Shown here: positions 8,046 to 18,206 of the stretch, one piece after another
Layout: the number at the start of each line of letters is the position of its first letter
Numbering within the stretch: position 1 is the first letter of the stretch
Origin: Planctomycetota bacterium
Lineage (GTDB): Bacteria; Planctomycetota; UBA1135; UBA2386
DNA: 64,000 bases
Direction of reading: 5' to 3'
NCBI GenBank assembly: GCA_025459175.1
Contig: JALORC010000004.1
Coordinates: forward strand, 1-64,000
The notes under the pieces: generated by a model
What the model was told of the DNA's origin: nothing
Seen by the model: only the letters and a program-made list of their open reading frames with translations
Database searches by the model: none
Program-made: the position numbers and the translations under genes

Positions 8046-9443
8046 ATGACCGCTCTGGCCCATCTGGCGTTGTTCGGTTGGATCCCGCTCGTGCTGGTGG
8101 CGTTCCTGTTCCTGCAGCCGCGGGTCGCCGTCATCGCCGCGCTGGCCGCCGGCAGCCTGTTGCTCCCGGTGTTGAGCATCCCCGTCCCGGGGCCGCTCGA
8201 CTTCGGCAAGCCGGAGGTCATCTGCGCCGCGGTGCTGATCGGCATCATCTGCTTCGACCCGCGCCGCTTGCTCGAGTACTGGCCCGACGCCATCGACGTG
8301 TTCTGGTTCACCTGGATCGCCGCCGGTGCGCTGTCGTCGTTGTCGAACGACCTCGGCGGCTACGACGCCTTCTGCGTGCTGTTGTCGCGCCTGCTGCTGT
8401 GGGGAGTGCCATACCTGGTGGGGGTGCTCTACCTCGGGACGCGCGCCGGCCTGTGTTCGATGCTGTGGGTGCTGTTCCTGTCCGGGCTCGCCTACGTGCC
8501 GCTGTGCCTGTTCGAGGTGCGGATGAGTCCGCAGCTGCACTACATGGTCTATGGCATGGCGCAGCACGCGTTCGACCAGACGATCCGTGGCGGTGGCTAT
8601 CGGCCGATGGTCTTCATGGCGCACGGGCTCGAACTGTCGCTGTGGATGGGGGCTGCCACCGTCGCCGGCTACGCGTTGTGGCGCACTTCGGCCACCGGCC
8701 GGGTGCAAGGCTTCCGCCTGGGACCGTTGGTGGCGTTGGTCGGCGTCACGCTGGTGCTGTGCAAGTCGACCGGCGCGATCTTCCTGACCGGACTCGGGCT
8801 GCTGCTGTTGTCGCCGCTGGCCCTGCCGTGGCTGCGGTTGGCCGTGCTGCTGGGCATGTTCGCCTACCTGCTGCTGCGGATGTTCGGCGACGGCGCGCTG
8901 GAGAACCTGTTGTTCGAGGTCTCCTCGCTGGTCTCCGAGGAGCGCGCCGGCTCGTTGAAGTTCCGCTTCGACAACGAGGCGATCCTGCTCGATCGGGCGT
9001 GGCAGCGGCCCTGGCTCGGCGCCGGTGGCTGGAACTTCGGCAGCCTGTCGGACCCCGAGACCGGGGAGCCGATACCGGTGACCACCGACAGCTACTGGAT
9101 CATCGCCATGGCGACCAGCGGCTTCCTCGGCTGCGTCGGCCTGGTCGGCGGGTTCTGGTCGTCGGTGTTCCGGTTCGAGGTGTCGGTGCTTCGCGAACGT
9201 CTGCAGCCGCTGGTCGAGCTGACTGCCGCCTCGGTCATCACGCTGATGATCCTCGCCGACAGCCTGGTCAATGCGTTCATCCCGCCGCTCTACGTCGCCA
9301 TCGCCGTCGGTCTCACCCGTGCGGCGTCCGGGGACGGTCCGGTAGTGGCTCCGCTGCGGGTGCCGTTCCTGCGGCCGCGATCGGCCGCCGGCGGTCTGCA
9401 GCCGCGGGTGCCGTCGGGGCGACCATGGCGCGCCGATGGATGA
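8046..9443 (+). CDS. O-antigen ligase/polymerase-like membrane protein
   Basis: Polytopic hydrophobic protein in a polysaccharide locus; LARRWLELR-type region replaced by RAWQRPWLGAGGWNFG, consistent with the Wzy_C-like family. Confidence 0.65.
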   Translation: MTALAHLALFGWIPLVLVAFLFLQPRVAVIAALAAGSLLLPVLSIPVPGPLDFGKPEVICAAVLIGIICFDPRRLLEYWPDAIDVFWFTWIAAGALSSLSNDLGGYDAFCVLLSRLLLWGVPYLVGVLYLGTRAGLCSMLWVLFLSGLAYVPLCLFEVRMSPQLHYMVYGMAQHAFDQTIRGGGYRPMVFMAHGLELSLWMGAATVAGYALWRTSATGRVQGFRLGPLVALVGVTLVLCKSTGAIFLTGLGLLLLSPLALPWLRLAVLLGMFAYLLLRMFGDGALENLLFEVSSLVSEERAGSLKFRFDNEAILLDRAWQRPWLGAGGWNFGSLSDPETGEPIPVTTDSYWIIAMATSGFLGCVGLVGGFWSSVFRFEVSVLRERLQPLVELTAASVITLMILADSLVNAFIPPLYVAIAVGLTRAASGDGPVVAPLRVPFLRPRSAAGGLQPRVPSGRPWRADG

Positions 9444-9624
9444 GCCACGGGCAGGTCGGAGGTGGGGCTCGCGACCGTTCGCGACGAGCCGAACCGTCGA
9501 TGCCAACGCCATTCCGTGCGCGCCCTGCCCGACTCAAGTGGGCGCGTCCGCCGGCCGATACCCGGCCCTGTATCGCTCTCGCCGGGACCGTTCTTGCGAG
9601 CGCAGGTCTCATCGAAGGACAACC

Positions 9625-11652
9625 TTGATTCGTCTTCCTAGCGGTGCCTCGCGTCCGTCTCTGGACCATCTCTCGTTCGGGCTCCTGCTGCTGCTGGCAG
9701 GATGTGGTTCCGGCGGGGAGGCCCGCAGCGGTGGATCCGGCGACGTGGCCTACATCGAAGTGGCCGCCGGTGACGCCTCGTTCACGCTCCAGGCCGGCGC
9801 CACCACGGCGCTGCCGTCCCATTCCTGGTTGATGAGCAACCCGAGTGCGGCGACCTACTTCTTCGAACTGCGTGTCGATCAACCGTGGGTGGTGCTGCAG
9901 ACGCCGGCGTCGGGCAGCATCGCCCCGCTGCAGGGTGCTTCCGTCACCGTCAGTCTGAGCAGCTCCGAACTCGCTGGCCTGGCGGTCGGCAACCACACGG
10001 CGACGATCCAGTTCCGCAACGCCAACGGCGACGTGGTCGACGCGACCCGCACCATCAGCCTGACCCTCACCGAGGAACCGCCGCCGCCGCCGCCGCCGCC
10101 TCCGCCGCCGCCGCCTCCGCCCCCGGGCGGTGGATCCGGTGGTGGCACATCCACGGCCGGTTGGACCCAGCTGGCGCCGAGCTCGGACAGCCTGGTGGTC
10201 TACGTCAGCAGCTCGCAGGGCAACGACGCCAACAATGGCCTCACCGAGCAGACGCCCAAGCGCACCTTGAATGCCGCCAAGGCACTGCTGCGCGACGGCT
10301 TCCCGGACTGGATGCGCCTGAAGAAGGGCGATGTCTGGAACGAGGGCATCGGCAGCTGGAGCAAGCGGGGACGCAGCATCACCGAGCCCCAGGTCATCAC
10401 CAGCTATGGCACCGGCGCGCGGCCGCTGCTGAGCACCGGCGGCCTGGGTGCGGTGTCGGGATCGACCGCGGGCATCAAGCCGTTCCTGGCCATCACCGAC
10501 CTCCATTGTCGAGGTCGTGAGGGCGCGCCGACGAGCAACCCGGTCGCGTTCTTCTTCCTGTCGCCGGTCGAGGGCCTGCTGATCGAAGGCTGCATGATCG
10601 AGCGCTACAACGTCGGCATCGTCGTGCAGGGCTTCGACGGCAGGTTCCGCAACGTGCGGTTGCGTCGCAACGTGATCGTCGACCAGTACTCGACCGACGT
10701 CGCGCACTCGGCCGGCACCTACCTTTCCAACATCGACGACCTGCTGATCGAGGGCAACATCTTCGACCGCAACGGTTGGATCCCGGGTGTGCCCGAGGCA
10801 ACGCCACCGACGGTGTTCCGTCATCACATCTACATCCAGACCGACTGCACGAACTCGACGGTTCGTGGCAACTACCTGCTCAACTCGACCGCCAACGCCC
10901 TGTCGCAGCGCTCGTACGGTGTGGTCGAGGACAACATCTGCGCCCGCAACTCGATCGCGCTGCTGTTGATCGGCAACGGTGGCGGTACCGGCATCGTGCG
11001 CCGCAACATCGTGATGGACGGCAAGGACATCGATACCGCCAACCCGCGTGGCTGGGGCATCGACATCAAGATGGTCACCAACGGCGTCGTCGCCGACAAC
11101 CTGATCACCAACAACACCGGCGGCACGTTCCCGATCGCGATGCTGATCGACACACCGGGTGGAGCCATCAACGGGCTGCGTATCGAGCGCAACGTGTTCC
11201 ACAACTGGCGCGGCGGTATCCGGGTCAACGGCAACGGCTCGGCGCTCACCAACGTGCGCCTGATCGACAACCACATGCAGGACGTGTTCATGACCGCGCC
11301 GTTGCTCGTGCACGTCGAGACGAGCACCGTGGCCTCGATCATCGAGTCGCGCGGCAACCGCCTGCACCGGCAGCTGGGCTCGGTGAACTGGATCGCGAAC
11401 GGCCCGACCGAGATCTCGCCGTCGCAGTGGTGGGGTCAGCTCGGCGACACCACCTCGACGATGCAGCAGGTCGCCTACACGAATGCGGGTCGCAACCTGG
11501 CGACCTATCACGAGTCGCTCGGCAAGACCGCGACGCTCGACGCGTTCATCACCGAGTTGCGCAAGCAATCGAAGGACAACTGGCGCGTCGACTACGACCA
11601 GGCGACCGTCGCCACCTGGATCCGCGCCGGCTACAACATGACCGTCCAGTGA
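9625..11652 (+). CDS. Lipoprotein with BACON-like domain, polyproline linker and right-handed beta-helix domain
   Basis: FGLLLLLAGCGSGG lipobox; Ig-like repeat (PWVVLQTPASGSIAPLQGASVTVSLSS); P16 linker; multiple beta-helix coils (RNVIVDQ, GNIFDRNG, GNYLLNS, DNLITNN, RNVFHNW). TTG start proposed. Confidence 0.72.
   Translation: MIRLPSGASRPSLDHLSFGLLLLLAGCGSGGEARSGGSGDVAYIEVAAGDASFTLQAGATTALPSHSWLMSNPSAATYFFELRVDQPWVVLQTPASGSIAPLQGASVTVSLSSSELAGLAVGNHTATIQFRNANGDVVDATRTISLTLTEEPPPPPPPPPPPPPPPPGGGSGGGTSTAGWTQLAPSSDSLVVYVSSSQGNDANNGLTEQTPKRTLNAAKALLRDGFPDWMRLKKGDVWNEGIGSWSKRGRSITEPQVITSYGTGARPLLSTGGLGAVSGSTAGIKPFLAITDLHCRGREGAPTSNPVAFFFLSPVEGLLIEGCMIERYNVGIVVQGFDGRFRNVRLRRNVIVDQYSTDVAHSAGTYLSNIDDLLIEGNIFDRNGWIPGVPEATPPTVFRHHIYIQTDCTNSTVRGNYLLNSTANALSQRSYGVVEDNICARNSIALLLIGNGGGTGIVRRNIVMDGKDIDTANPRGWGIDIKMVTNGVVADNLITNNTGGTFPIAMLIDTPGGAINGLRIERNVFHNWRGGIRVNGNGSALTNVRLIDNHMQDVFMTAPLLVHVETSTVASIIESRGNRLHRQLGSVNWIANGPTEISPSQWWGQLGDTTSTMQQVAYTNAGRNLATYHESLGKTATLDAFITELRKQSKDNWRVDYDQATVATWIRAGYNMTVQ
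10078..10127 (+). repeat. CCG-rich trinucleotide repeat encoding a polyproline linker
   Basis: (CCG)n/(CCT) tract encoding 16 consecutive prolines. Confidence 0.9.
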
Positions 11653-11686
11653 GGACGGCGACCCGCCGGCGTGACTGCCGGCGCGG

Positions 11687-13633
11687 TCACATGCGCAGGC
11701 CGTGGCGCTGGCACCAGCGCAGCAGCACGAACACCGCCCAGATGCGCGACCAGTACATCCCGGGCGCCTGCTGCAGGAACGAGCGCCACAGCCGCCCGAC
11801 GGTGTCGTGATCGAGGCCCGCTGCGGCGCAGGCCGCGCGGTCGGCCAGCACCTCGGCGACGCCGTCCTTCAGGCGTTGCCGGCACCAGAGTTCCATCGGC
11901 AGCGCGAAGCCTGACTTCGGCCGGTCGAACACCTCGGGCGTGACCTTGCCGAGCGCCAGTTCGCGCAGCAGCATCTTCCGGCCGAGCGGCTCGAACCGGC
12001 GCACCGCGTCGACGCCGGCCGCGGCCTCCACGACGCGGTGATCGAGCAGCGGCACGCGCACCTCGAGCGACACCGCCATGCTGGACCAGTCGGTGTCGCG
12101 CAGCAGCCGTTCGCCGAGGAAGCTCTGTTGCTCCAGCAGCGACACCGCGTGCAGCGACGGTTGGTCGGCGACGAGTTCTCGCAACTCGGTGGCGCGTTCG
12201 TGCGGCAGGCCGAGCCAGGTGGTCTGCGGCCGTCCTTCGCGCAGTCGACGATGGATGTCAGCGGTGAACAGCGCGTAGTGGGTCTGGTACGCGCACAGCA
12301 GGCTGCCGTCGCCGTCGAGCACGTCGCCGAGCTTGCCCCACCGGGTCTGCGGTGGCACCTCGCCGAAGCGCCCCATGCGCCAGCGGGCGGCGGCGCCAGC
12401 TGCGGCCCGGCGCAGTCCGGCTGGCACCCATCGCGTCGTGCGGGCCGCTCGTGCGGCCCGCGGCACGTCGACGAAGCTGCGGTAGCCACCGAACAGTTCG
12501 TCGCCGCCCGTGCCCGCCAGCGCCACCGTCATGCCGTGGTCGCGCACCGCTCGGCTGACGAACCAGCTGTTGATGCCGTCGAAGGTCGGTTGGTCCATCG
12601 CCGCCAACGCGGCCTCGATGCCGTCACCGAAGGCCTGTTCCGTGAGCCGGATGTCCTTGTGCTCGGTGCCGAGTTGCCGCGCCACCTCGATGGCGTGCTT
12701 CGACTCGTCGTAGGCCGCTTCGTCGAACGAGATGTTGAACGTGCGCAGCGAGCCGGCCCCGGCTGGAGAGAGTTCCGCGGCCATCGCCGCGATCGCGCTC
12801 GAGTCGACGCCACCCGAGAGGAACACGCCGAGCGGGACGTCGGCGAGCAGGTGCTGGCGGATCGACGTCTGCAGTTCGTGACGCAGCGTGTCGACCGCGG
12901 CCGGCCCCGGGACCGCATTGCGTGCGCTCGGCGGCTGCCAGTAACGACGTGGTGTGAACGTCGGGTCGTCGGGGTCGATCCGGCACCAGGTGCCGGGCGG
13001 CATCAGCTCGACGCCGGCGACCAGGGTGTGCGGGCCGATCGTGAAGCCGTGCCACAGGTAGCTGTCGACGGCGACCGGGTCGAGCGTTCGCCCGGTGCAA
13101 CCGGAGGCGAGCAGCGAGCGCAGTTCCGAGGCGAACACGAGCCGTCGCTTGCCGTCCGCTGCGGCGCCAACGGTGACATACAGCGGCTTGATGCCGAGCC
13201 GGTCGCGCGCCATCAGCACGGTCCGGCTGCCGGCATCCCAGATCACGAAGGCGAACATGCCGCGCAACCGATCGAGCACACCCTCGCCCCAGCGGCGGTA
13301 ACCGGCCAGCACCACTTCGGTGTCGCTGCGCGAGGCGAACCGGACCCCGGCCGACTCGAGCTCCTGCCGCAGCTCCAGGAAGTTGTAGATCTCGCCGTTG
13401 AAGACGATGCAGTTGCCCGTCGACGGGTCGTGCATCGGCTGGTGGCCATGGCCCGACACATCGAGGATGGCGAGGCGGCGGAAGCCGAAGGCGGCACCGG
13501 CCGATCCGGTCGGCCCGGATTGCCAGGCGCCATCGTCATCCGGGCCACGGTGCCGCTGGCTCTTGCTGGCGGCATCGACGGCCGCGATCAGGGTCGGGCT
13601 CAGCGAGCCGATGGCGCCGGCGATACCGCACAT
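11687..13633 (-). CDS. asnB: Asparagine synthase (glutamine-hydrolyzing)
   Basis: MCGIAGAIG with Cys2 nucleophile; GQPMHDPSTGNCIVFNGEIYNFLELR; synthase motif GVFLSGGVDSSAIAAMAAEL. Confidence 0.95.
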   Translation of the reverse strand: MCGIAGAIGSLSPTLIAAVDAASKSQRHRGPDDDGAWQSGPTGSAGAAFGFRRLAILDVSGHGHQPMHDPSTGNCIVFNGEIYNFLELRQELESAGVRFASRSDTEVVLAGYRRWGEGVLDRLRGMFAFVIWDAGSRTVLMARDRLGIKPLYVTVGAAADGKRRLVFASELRSLLASGCTGRTLDPVAVDSYLWHGFTIGPHTLVAGVELMPPGTWCRIDPDDPTFTPRRYWQPPSARNAVPGPAAVDTLRHELQTSIRQHLLADVPLGVFLSGGVDSSAIAAMAAELSPAGAGSLRTFNISFDEAAYDESKHAIEVARQLGTEHKDIRLTEQAFGDGIEAALAAMDQPTFDGINSWFVSRAVRDHGMTVALAGTGGDELFGGYRSFVDVPRAARAARTTRWVPAGLRRAAAGAAARWRMGRFGEVPPQTRWGKLGDVLDGDGSLLCAYQTHYALFTADIHRRLREGRPQTTWLGLPHERATELRELVADQPSLHAVSLLEQQSFLGERLLRDTDWSSMAVSLEVRVPLLDHRVVEAAAGVDAVRRFEPLGRKMLLRELALGKVTPEVFDRPKSGFALPMELWCRQRLKDGVAEVLADRAACAAAGLDHDTVGRLWRSFLQQAPGMYWSRIWAVFVLLRWCQRHGLRM

Positions 13634-13801
13634 GTCACGTTCCGGAGTGGCGCGGAGCGGGGCCGCAGACGGCGGCGGAGCGGCGACGTGGCATGTCGGC
13701 ACGATCGCAAGTTCGTGTTCCGCGCGCAAGGGCGCGATGCCGGGCGGGTGCCAGCCGCCACCAGGAATGTGCTTCTGACGCGGCCCTCCAGTGGATAAAT
13801 C

Positions 13802-14527
13802 ATGGCCGTGAATTCGATCTCCCGTTGGTGGTGGGTGGTGCTGTCGCTGGCGCTGGCATCGTGCTCCGCGACCGGTTACCAGATCGCGGATCTGGCCGCC
13901 GAGATCAACGCGACACGCGACGCCGGCCGCACCCTGGTCGCCCCGGGCGACACGATCCGCCTGACCTTTCCGTACAAGCTGGAATGGAACCAGACGGTGT
14001 TGGTCCGCAGCGACGGCTACGCGACCTTCTATGCCGTCGACGACGTCGCGGTCGCCGGTCTGAAGCTGGCGGACCTGGATGCGCGCCTGTCGGCGCTCTA
14101 CGTCAAGCTGGCGGTGCCGAACGCGGACCAGTTGACCGTCGACATCACCCAGCCGGCGTCGCCGTCGAGTGCGGGGGCCGGTGGTGAGAGCATGTTCGTG
14201 GTCGGTGAGGTCGAGCGGCCGGGTCCGATCGTGCTGGCCGGGCGTTCGATGACCCTGTTCGAGGCGATCGCCGCCGCCGGTGGCCACCGGAAGGCCTCGG
14301 CCAACCTGCACAACACGATCCTGGTCCGGCGCCTCGCCTCGGGCGAGATGCGTTCCTGGCGGCTCGATGCCGATATCTATCGCTGGGGTCGGCAGCCGCC
14401 GATCTACCTGCAACCGCGCGATGTCGTGTTCGTGCCGAACACCGCAGTCGACGAGGTCAACATCTGGGTGGACAAGTACATCCGCCAGATGATCCCGCTG
14501 CCGACCCTGTTCCCGCCCGCTGGCTGA
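13802..14527 (+). CDS. Polysaccharide export outer-membrane lipoprotein (Wza/SLBB-like)
   Basis: LALASCSATG lipobox; GDTIRLTFPYKLEWNQTVLVRSDGYATF; SLBB segment MFVVGEVERPGPIVLAGRSMTLFEAIAAAGG. Confidence 0.85.
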   Translation: MAVNSISRWWWVVLSLALASCSATGYQIADLAAEINATRDAGRTLVAPGDTIRLTFPYKLEWNQTVLVRSDGYATFYAVDDVAVAGLKLADLDARLSALYVKLAVPNADQLTVDITQPASPSSAGAGGESMFVVGEVERPGPIVLAGRSMTLFEAIAAAGGHRKASANLHNTILVRRLASGEMRSWRLDADIYRWGRQPPIYLQPRDVVFVPNTAVDEVNIWVDKYIRQMIPLPTLFPPAG

Positions 14528-16794
14528 TGTGCGACGACATGGAAACCGAAACTCGACCTGCCAACCAGACCGGCCGTACCCTGCTGCCGGTGATGCTGGC
14601 CGGGATCTGGCGACACCGAGGTTGGGTGATCGCGGCGATGATGGTCGGTGGCGCGTTCGGGGTGTTCCGCGCCGTGGTCACGCCGAGCCAGTATCGATCG
14701 AGCGGCAAGCTGTTCGTGCGACCTGGCGTGCGCGAGAACATGCAGCCGGATGCGGCCTTCGCGGGTGGCGGCAGCAATGCCTCGCGCATGTCCGGGAGCC
14801 GTGAGGCCATCCTCACCGAGATGCAGGTGCTGTCGTCGCCGGACCTGTTCGACCTGGTGGTCGAGGACATCGGTCCCGACGAGATCCTGGCGCCGTTCGA
14901 GCCGCCCCCCGCTGGCCCCGGTGGGACCTCCTGGCACGCAGGCCTGATGCACTCGTTCCAGCGCTGGTGGTTCGGCTCCGGCGAGGTGCCGGGCCAGGGC
15001 GACAAGGAGCAGCGCTTCCGTGCCGCCAGCGCGTTGCTGTTCCGCACCGTGATCATCGTGCCGGAGGCCGGCACCAGCGTGATCACCGTCTATTACGTGT
15101 CGAGCTCTCCGGAGCGCGCGCGCACCGTCGTCGACGGCGTGCTCGAGGCGGCACAGAAGAAGCACCAGATCACGTTCGAGGGGATGTCGGGCGTCGCCAA
15201 GGTCGAGGACGAGCTCCGTACCAACGAGAAGCTCGCGGTCGAGGCCGAGACGGCATTGCGTGAGTTCAAGCGGGACAAGGGCATCTACGACTTCCATTCG
15301 CAGCAGGGTGCCTTGCAGTCCTACCTGAGCGACCTCGATCGCCAGATCGACACCATCGATCTCGATACCAAGCGGCGTCTCTCCGAGAAGCAGGCCCTGG
15401 ACCTGATGCTCCCCAAGATCCCGCCGGAGCGCATCGCCCCCGGCTCGGACTCGTTCGTGGTCAACCCGGACTACGAGATGTTCAGTCAGCAGCTGAACCA
15501 CCTGCGGGAGTCGGATCTCGCGCTGGAGTATGCTCGCAACGTCACCATCAGCGGTCCGGCCTACGAGAATCGCAAGCGGGACCTCGCCGGCCGTATCGCG
15601 ATCCTCGAAGCTCGACTGGAAACCGAGAAGAAGCAGATCAAGCTGGACGGTTCGATCGAGAAGAACCCCGAGTACGCGCGGGTCGAGTCGCGGCTGGCCG
15701 ACATCGAGGTGGAACTCAAGGGGCTCGAGTCGCAGCGGACGCAGGTGGACAATCTCCGCAAGTCGCAACGCAAGGCGTTCGAGTCGCTGGAGGCCCTGGC
15801 GCCGTCGTTCCGGGAGCTGGATCTCGATGCGAAGCAGAAGCGGGCGACGGCAGATCGGCTCGCCGAGCACGTCTTCAACATGAAGGCCGTGCAGCGGCTC
15901 GAGCAGCTCAACTTGAGCAACATCCAGGTCATGCAGTCCGGCTCGCTGGAGCCCGACAAGATCGCGCCGCGCCGCACCTGGCTGGTGACCATCGGCGTGT
16001 TCTTCGGGGCGGCGTTCGGCCTCGCCATGACCGCGCTCTGGTCGCTGTTCGACTCGAAGGTGCGGATCGCCGCTGACGTGAAGCGGCTCGGCATCCCGCC
16101 GCACCAGACGCTGATCGGGCGGGTCGACAGCGATGCGCCGGGCCCAGGCTCGCGGGTGCCGGTTGCGTTCGCCGACCTTCGCAGCGACATCGCCCACTTC
16201 TGGGCGGCGCTGCCGTACGAGCGCGGCACCAAGGACGGCCTGAAGATCGCGTGTCTCGCCTGCGGCGATGCCATGGCCGGGCGGGCCACGGCGGCGATGG
16301 CGCTCGGCCTCGCCATTCACGGCGGCGAGCGTGTTGCCCACGTCACGACTTCGCCGTCGGCGTCCTGGCTGGCGGTGCGCCTGGGGCTGTCGCCGCGGCG
16401 CGGTTGGAGCGAGGTGGTGGCCGGCAAGGCGCGCGCCGCCGACGTGGCGACACCGACCGCCGTTGCCGGGCTGGACCACTTCGGCATCGGTGAATGGCGC
16501 GGTGAAGGCGCCCCGGTGCCAGGTCCTGCGTTCCTCGAGTTCCTCGCCGAGCTGAGCCGCTCCTATCGCTTCGTGGTCATCGAACTGCCGGACCTCGAGA
16601 TCGATCCGTCGGGTCGTTCGGTGCTCGGTGCGATCGACGGCGTGCAGCTGGTGGTGCGTTCGGCCAGGTGCCGGAAGGGCGACTTCCGGCGCGCGATGCT
16701 GGCCGTCGCTGCGTCCGGCTGCCGTCTGCTCGGTTGCATCCTGCAGCCGGAGACCGGCGTCGAGAACAAGCCGGCCAAGGTCGCGTCGTCGTGA
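14527..16794 (+). CDS. Wzz-type chain-length/polysaccharide co-polymerase with C-terminal BY-kinase-like domain lacking catalytic motifs
   Basis: N-terminal TM + Wzz region, long coiled coil, second TM (TWLVTIGVFFGAAFGLAMTAL), then P-loop-like fold with degenerate motifs; TGATG overlap with the upstream gene. Confidence 0.84.
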   Translation: MCDDMETETRPANQTGRTLLPVMLAGIWRHRGWVIAAMMVGGAFGVFRAVVTPSQYRSSGKLFVRPGVRENMQPDAAFAGGGSNASRMSGSREAILTEMQVLSSPDLFDLVVEDIGPDEILAPFEPPPAGPGGTSWHAGLMHSFQRWWFGSGEVPGQGDKEQRFRAASALLFRTVIIVPEAGTSVITVYYVSSSPERARTVVDGVLEAAQKKHQITFEGMSGVAKVEDELRTNEKLAVEAETALREFKRDKGIYDFHSQQGALQSYLSDLDRQIDTIDLDTKRRLSEKQALDLMLPKIPPERIAPGSDSFVVNPDYEMFSQQLNHLRESDLALEYARNVTISGPAYENRKRDLAGRIAILEARLETEKKQIKLDGSIEKNPEYARVESRLADIEVELKGLESQRTQVDNLRKSQRKAFESLEALAPSFRELDLDAKQKRATADRLAEHVFNMKAVQRLEQLNLSNIQVMQSGSLEPDKIAPRRTWLVTIGVFFGAAFGLAMTALWSLFDSKVRIAADVKRLGIPPHQTLIGRVDSDAPGPGSRVPVAFADLRSDIAHFWAALPYERGTKDGLKIACLACGDAMAGRATAAMALGLAIHGGERVAHVTTSPSASWLAVRLGLSPRRGWSEVVAGKARAADVATPTAVAGLDHFGIGEWRGEGAPVPGPAFLEFLAELSRSYRFVVIELPDLEIDPSGRSVLGAIDGVQLVVRSARCRKGDFRRAMLAVAASGCRLLGCILQPETGVENKPAKVASS

Positions 16795-16834
16795 TGACGG
16801 CCGGCGCCATTCCCCGGTTGCCAGCGGTCGACTG

Positions 16835-17911
16835 ATGGCTCCCGTCGCTTCGTCGCCTCGTCCGGCAGGTGACAAGGGGCCGCCGCCGTCGGCGATCGAC
16901 ATCGGCGTGGTCGTGATCGGGCGCAACGAGGGCGAACGTCTGCGTCGTTGCCTGCGTTCACTCGGCGAACGGGTGCGCCGCACGGTCTACGTCGACTCCG
17001 GTTCGACCGACGACAGCGTCGCGTTCGCGCGTGGACTCGGGGCCGCGGTGGTGGCGCTCGACACCTCGATCCCGTTCACCGCGGCGCGCGCTCGCAACGA
17101 GGGCTTTGCCGCGTTCCATGTCGATGGTGGCGACGGCCCGGAGTTCGTGCAGTTCGTCGACGGCGACTGCGAAGTGGAGGATGGCTGGATCGAACGGGCC
17201 GCCGCCGAGCTGCGACAGCGCGACGACGTCGCGGTGGTGTTCGGCCGCCGGCGCGAGCGTTCGCCGGAGGTTTCGCCCTACAACCGCCTGTGTGACCTCG
17301 AATGGGACGTGCCGCCGGGTGAGGTCCTGTCGTGCGGCGGCGACGCACTGATGCGAGGCAAGGCGCTGCGATCCGTCGATGGCTTCGACGCCCGACTGAT
17401 CGCCGGCGAGGAACCGGATCTGTGCCTGCGTTTGCGCGAGCACGGCTGGCGGATCCTCTGCATCGCGGCACCGATGACGGTGCACGATGCCGCGCTGCAC
17501 CGGTTCGCACAGTGGTGGCGCCGGGCACTGCGTGCCGGTTACGTCGAGGCCGAGGGCCTCGCCGACCACGGCAACCGCTATCCGCGTCGCCGTTCCGTCT
17601 GGAGCAACCTGTTCTGGGTGCTGGTGGTCGCGTTCGGCAGCCTTGTCGTCGTCGCGTGGTGTCTGTGGCACGGTCAACGACTGGCTGCGGCCGCTGCGCT
17701 GCTGGCGGCGATGTCGCTCCACGTCGTGTCATGGTGGCGGATCCGCGGCGGTGCACTGCGCCGCTGGTCGCCGCGCGACGCGACGCTCTATGCGACCTTC
17801 TGTGTGCTGGCTCGCTGGCCGGCGGTGCAAGGCATGATGGTCTACTGCTGGCGCCGGCTGTGGCGCCACGAGCGGCGGCTCATCGAGTACAAGCAGGGAC
17901 CGCCGCGCTGA
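16835..17911 (+). CDS. Glycosyltransferase family 2 protein
   Basis: IGVVVIGRNEGERLRRCLRSLGERVRRTVYVDSGSTDDSV; VQFVDGDCEVEDGWI; C-terminal TM segments. Confidence 0.85.
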   Translation: MAPVASSPRPAGDKGPPPSAIDIGVVVIGRNEGERLRRCLRSLGERVRRTVYVDSGSTDDSVAFARGLGAAVVALDTSIPFTAARARNEGFAAFHVDGGDGPEFVQFVDGDCEVEDGWIERAAAELRQRDDVAVVFGRRRERSPEVSPYNRLCDLEWDVPPGEVLSCGGDALMRGKALRSVDGFDARLIAGEEPDLCLRLREHGWRILCIAAPMTVHDAALHRFAQWWRRALRAGYVEAEGLADHGNRYPRRRSVWSNLFWVLVVAFGSLVVVAWCLWHGQRLAAAAALLAAMSLHVVSWWRIRGGALRRWSPRDATLYATFCVLARWPAVQGMMVYCWRRLWRHERRLIEYKQGPPR

Positions 17912-18206
17912 ACGAGGCATGGTCGGGCGCCGACCAGATTGCCGCGGCCCTGGCCGTCGTGCACAGAGGTGTCGGTGAACGGCCCTCCGTCGTGGCCATG
18001 CAGGCGATGGCAAGGCCGGGTCCGGTCGTCGCGCACGCTGCTGCTGCTGTCGCGGCCACCGCGTCGTGGCGGGTGCGAGCGACATCGCCGGCGCCGAGAG
18101 CCCGGGCCCAGCCAGTTGACGCCAATCCCCGCAACTGGTCACCTGCTCGGCCGCGCTTTCCTGGCCGTGTCGCGCTCGGGGCGAACTCCGGCCGATGCCC
18201 TGATCC

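Noticed and set aside
10078-10127. CCG tract as a phase-variation switch
   Set aside because: Trinucleotide unit changes would stay in frame, so on/off switching is not expected; kept only as a repeat.
17920-17936. TGGTCGG-gcg-CCGACCA hairpin after the GT2 gene as terminator
   Set aside because: Short stem without a U-tract; such hairpins are common by chance in this GC-rich DNA.
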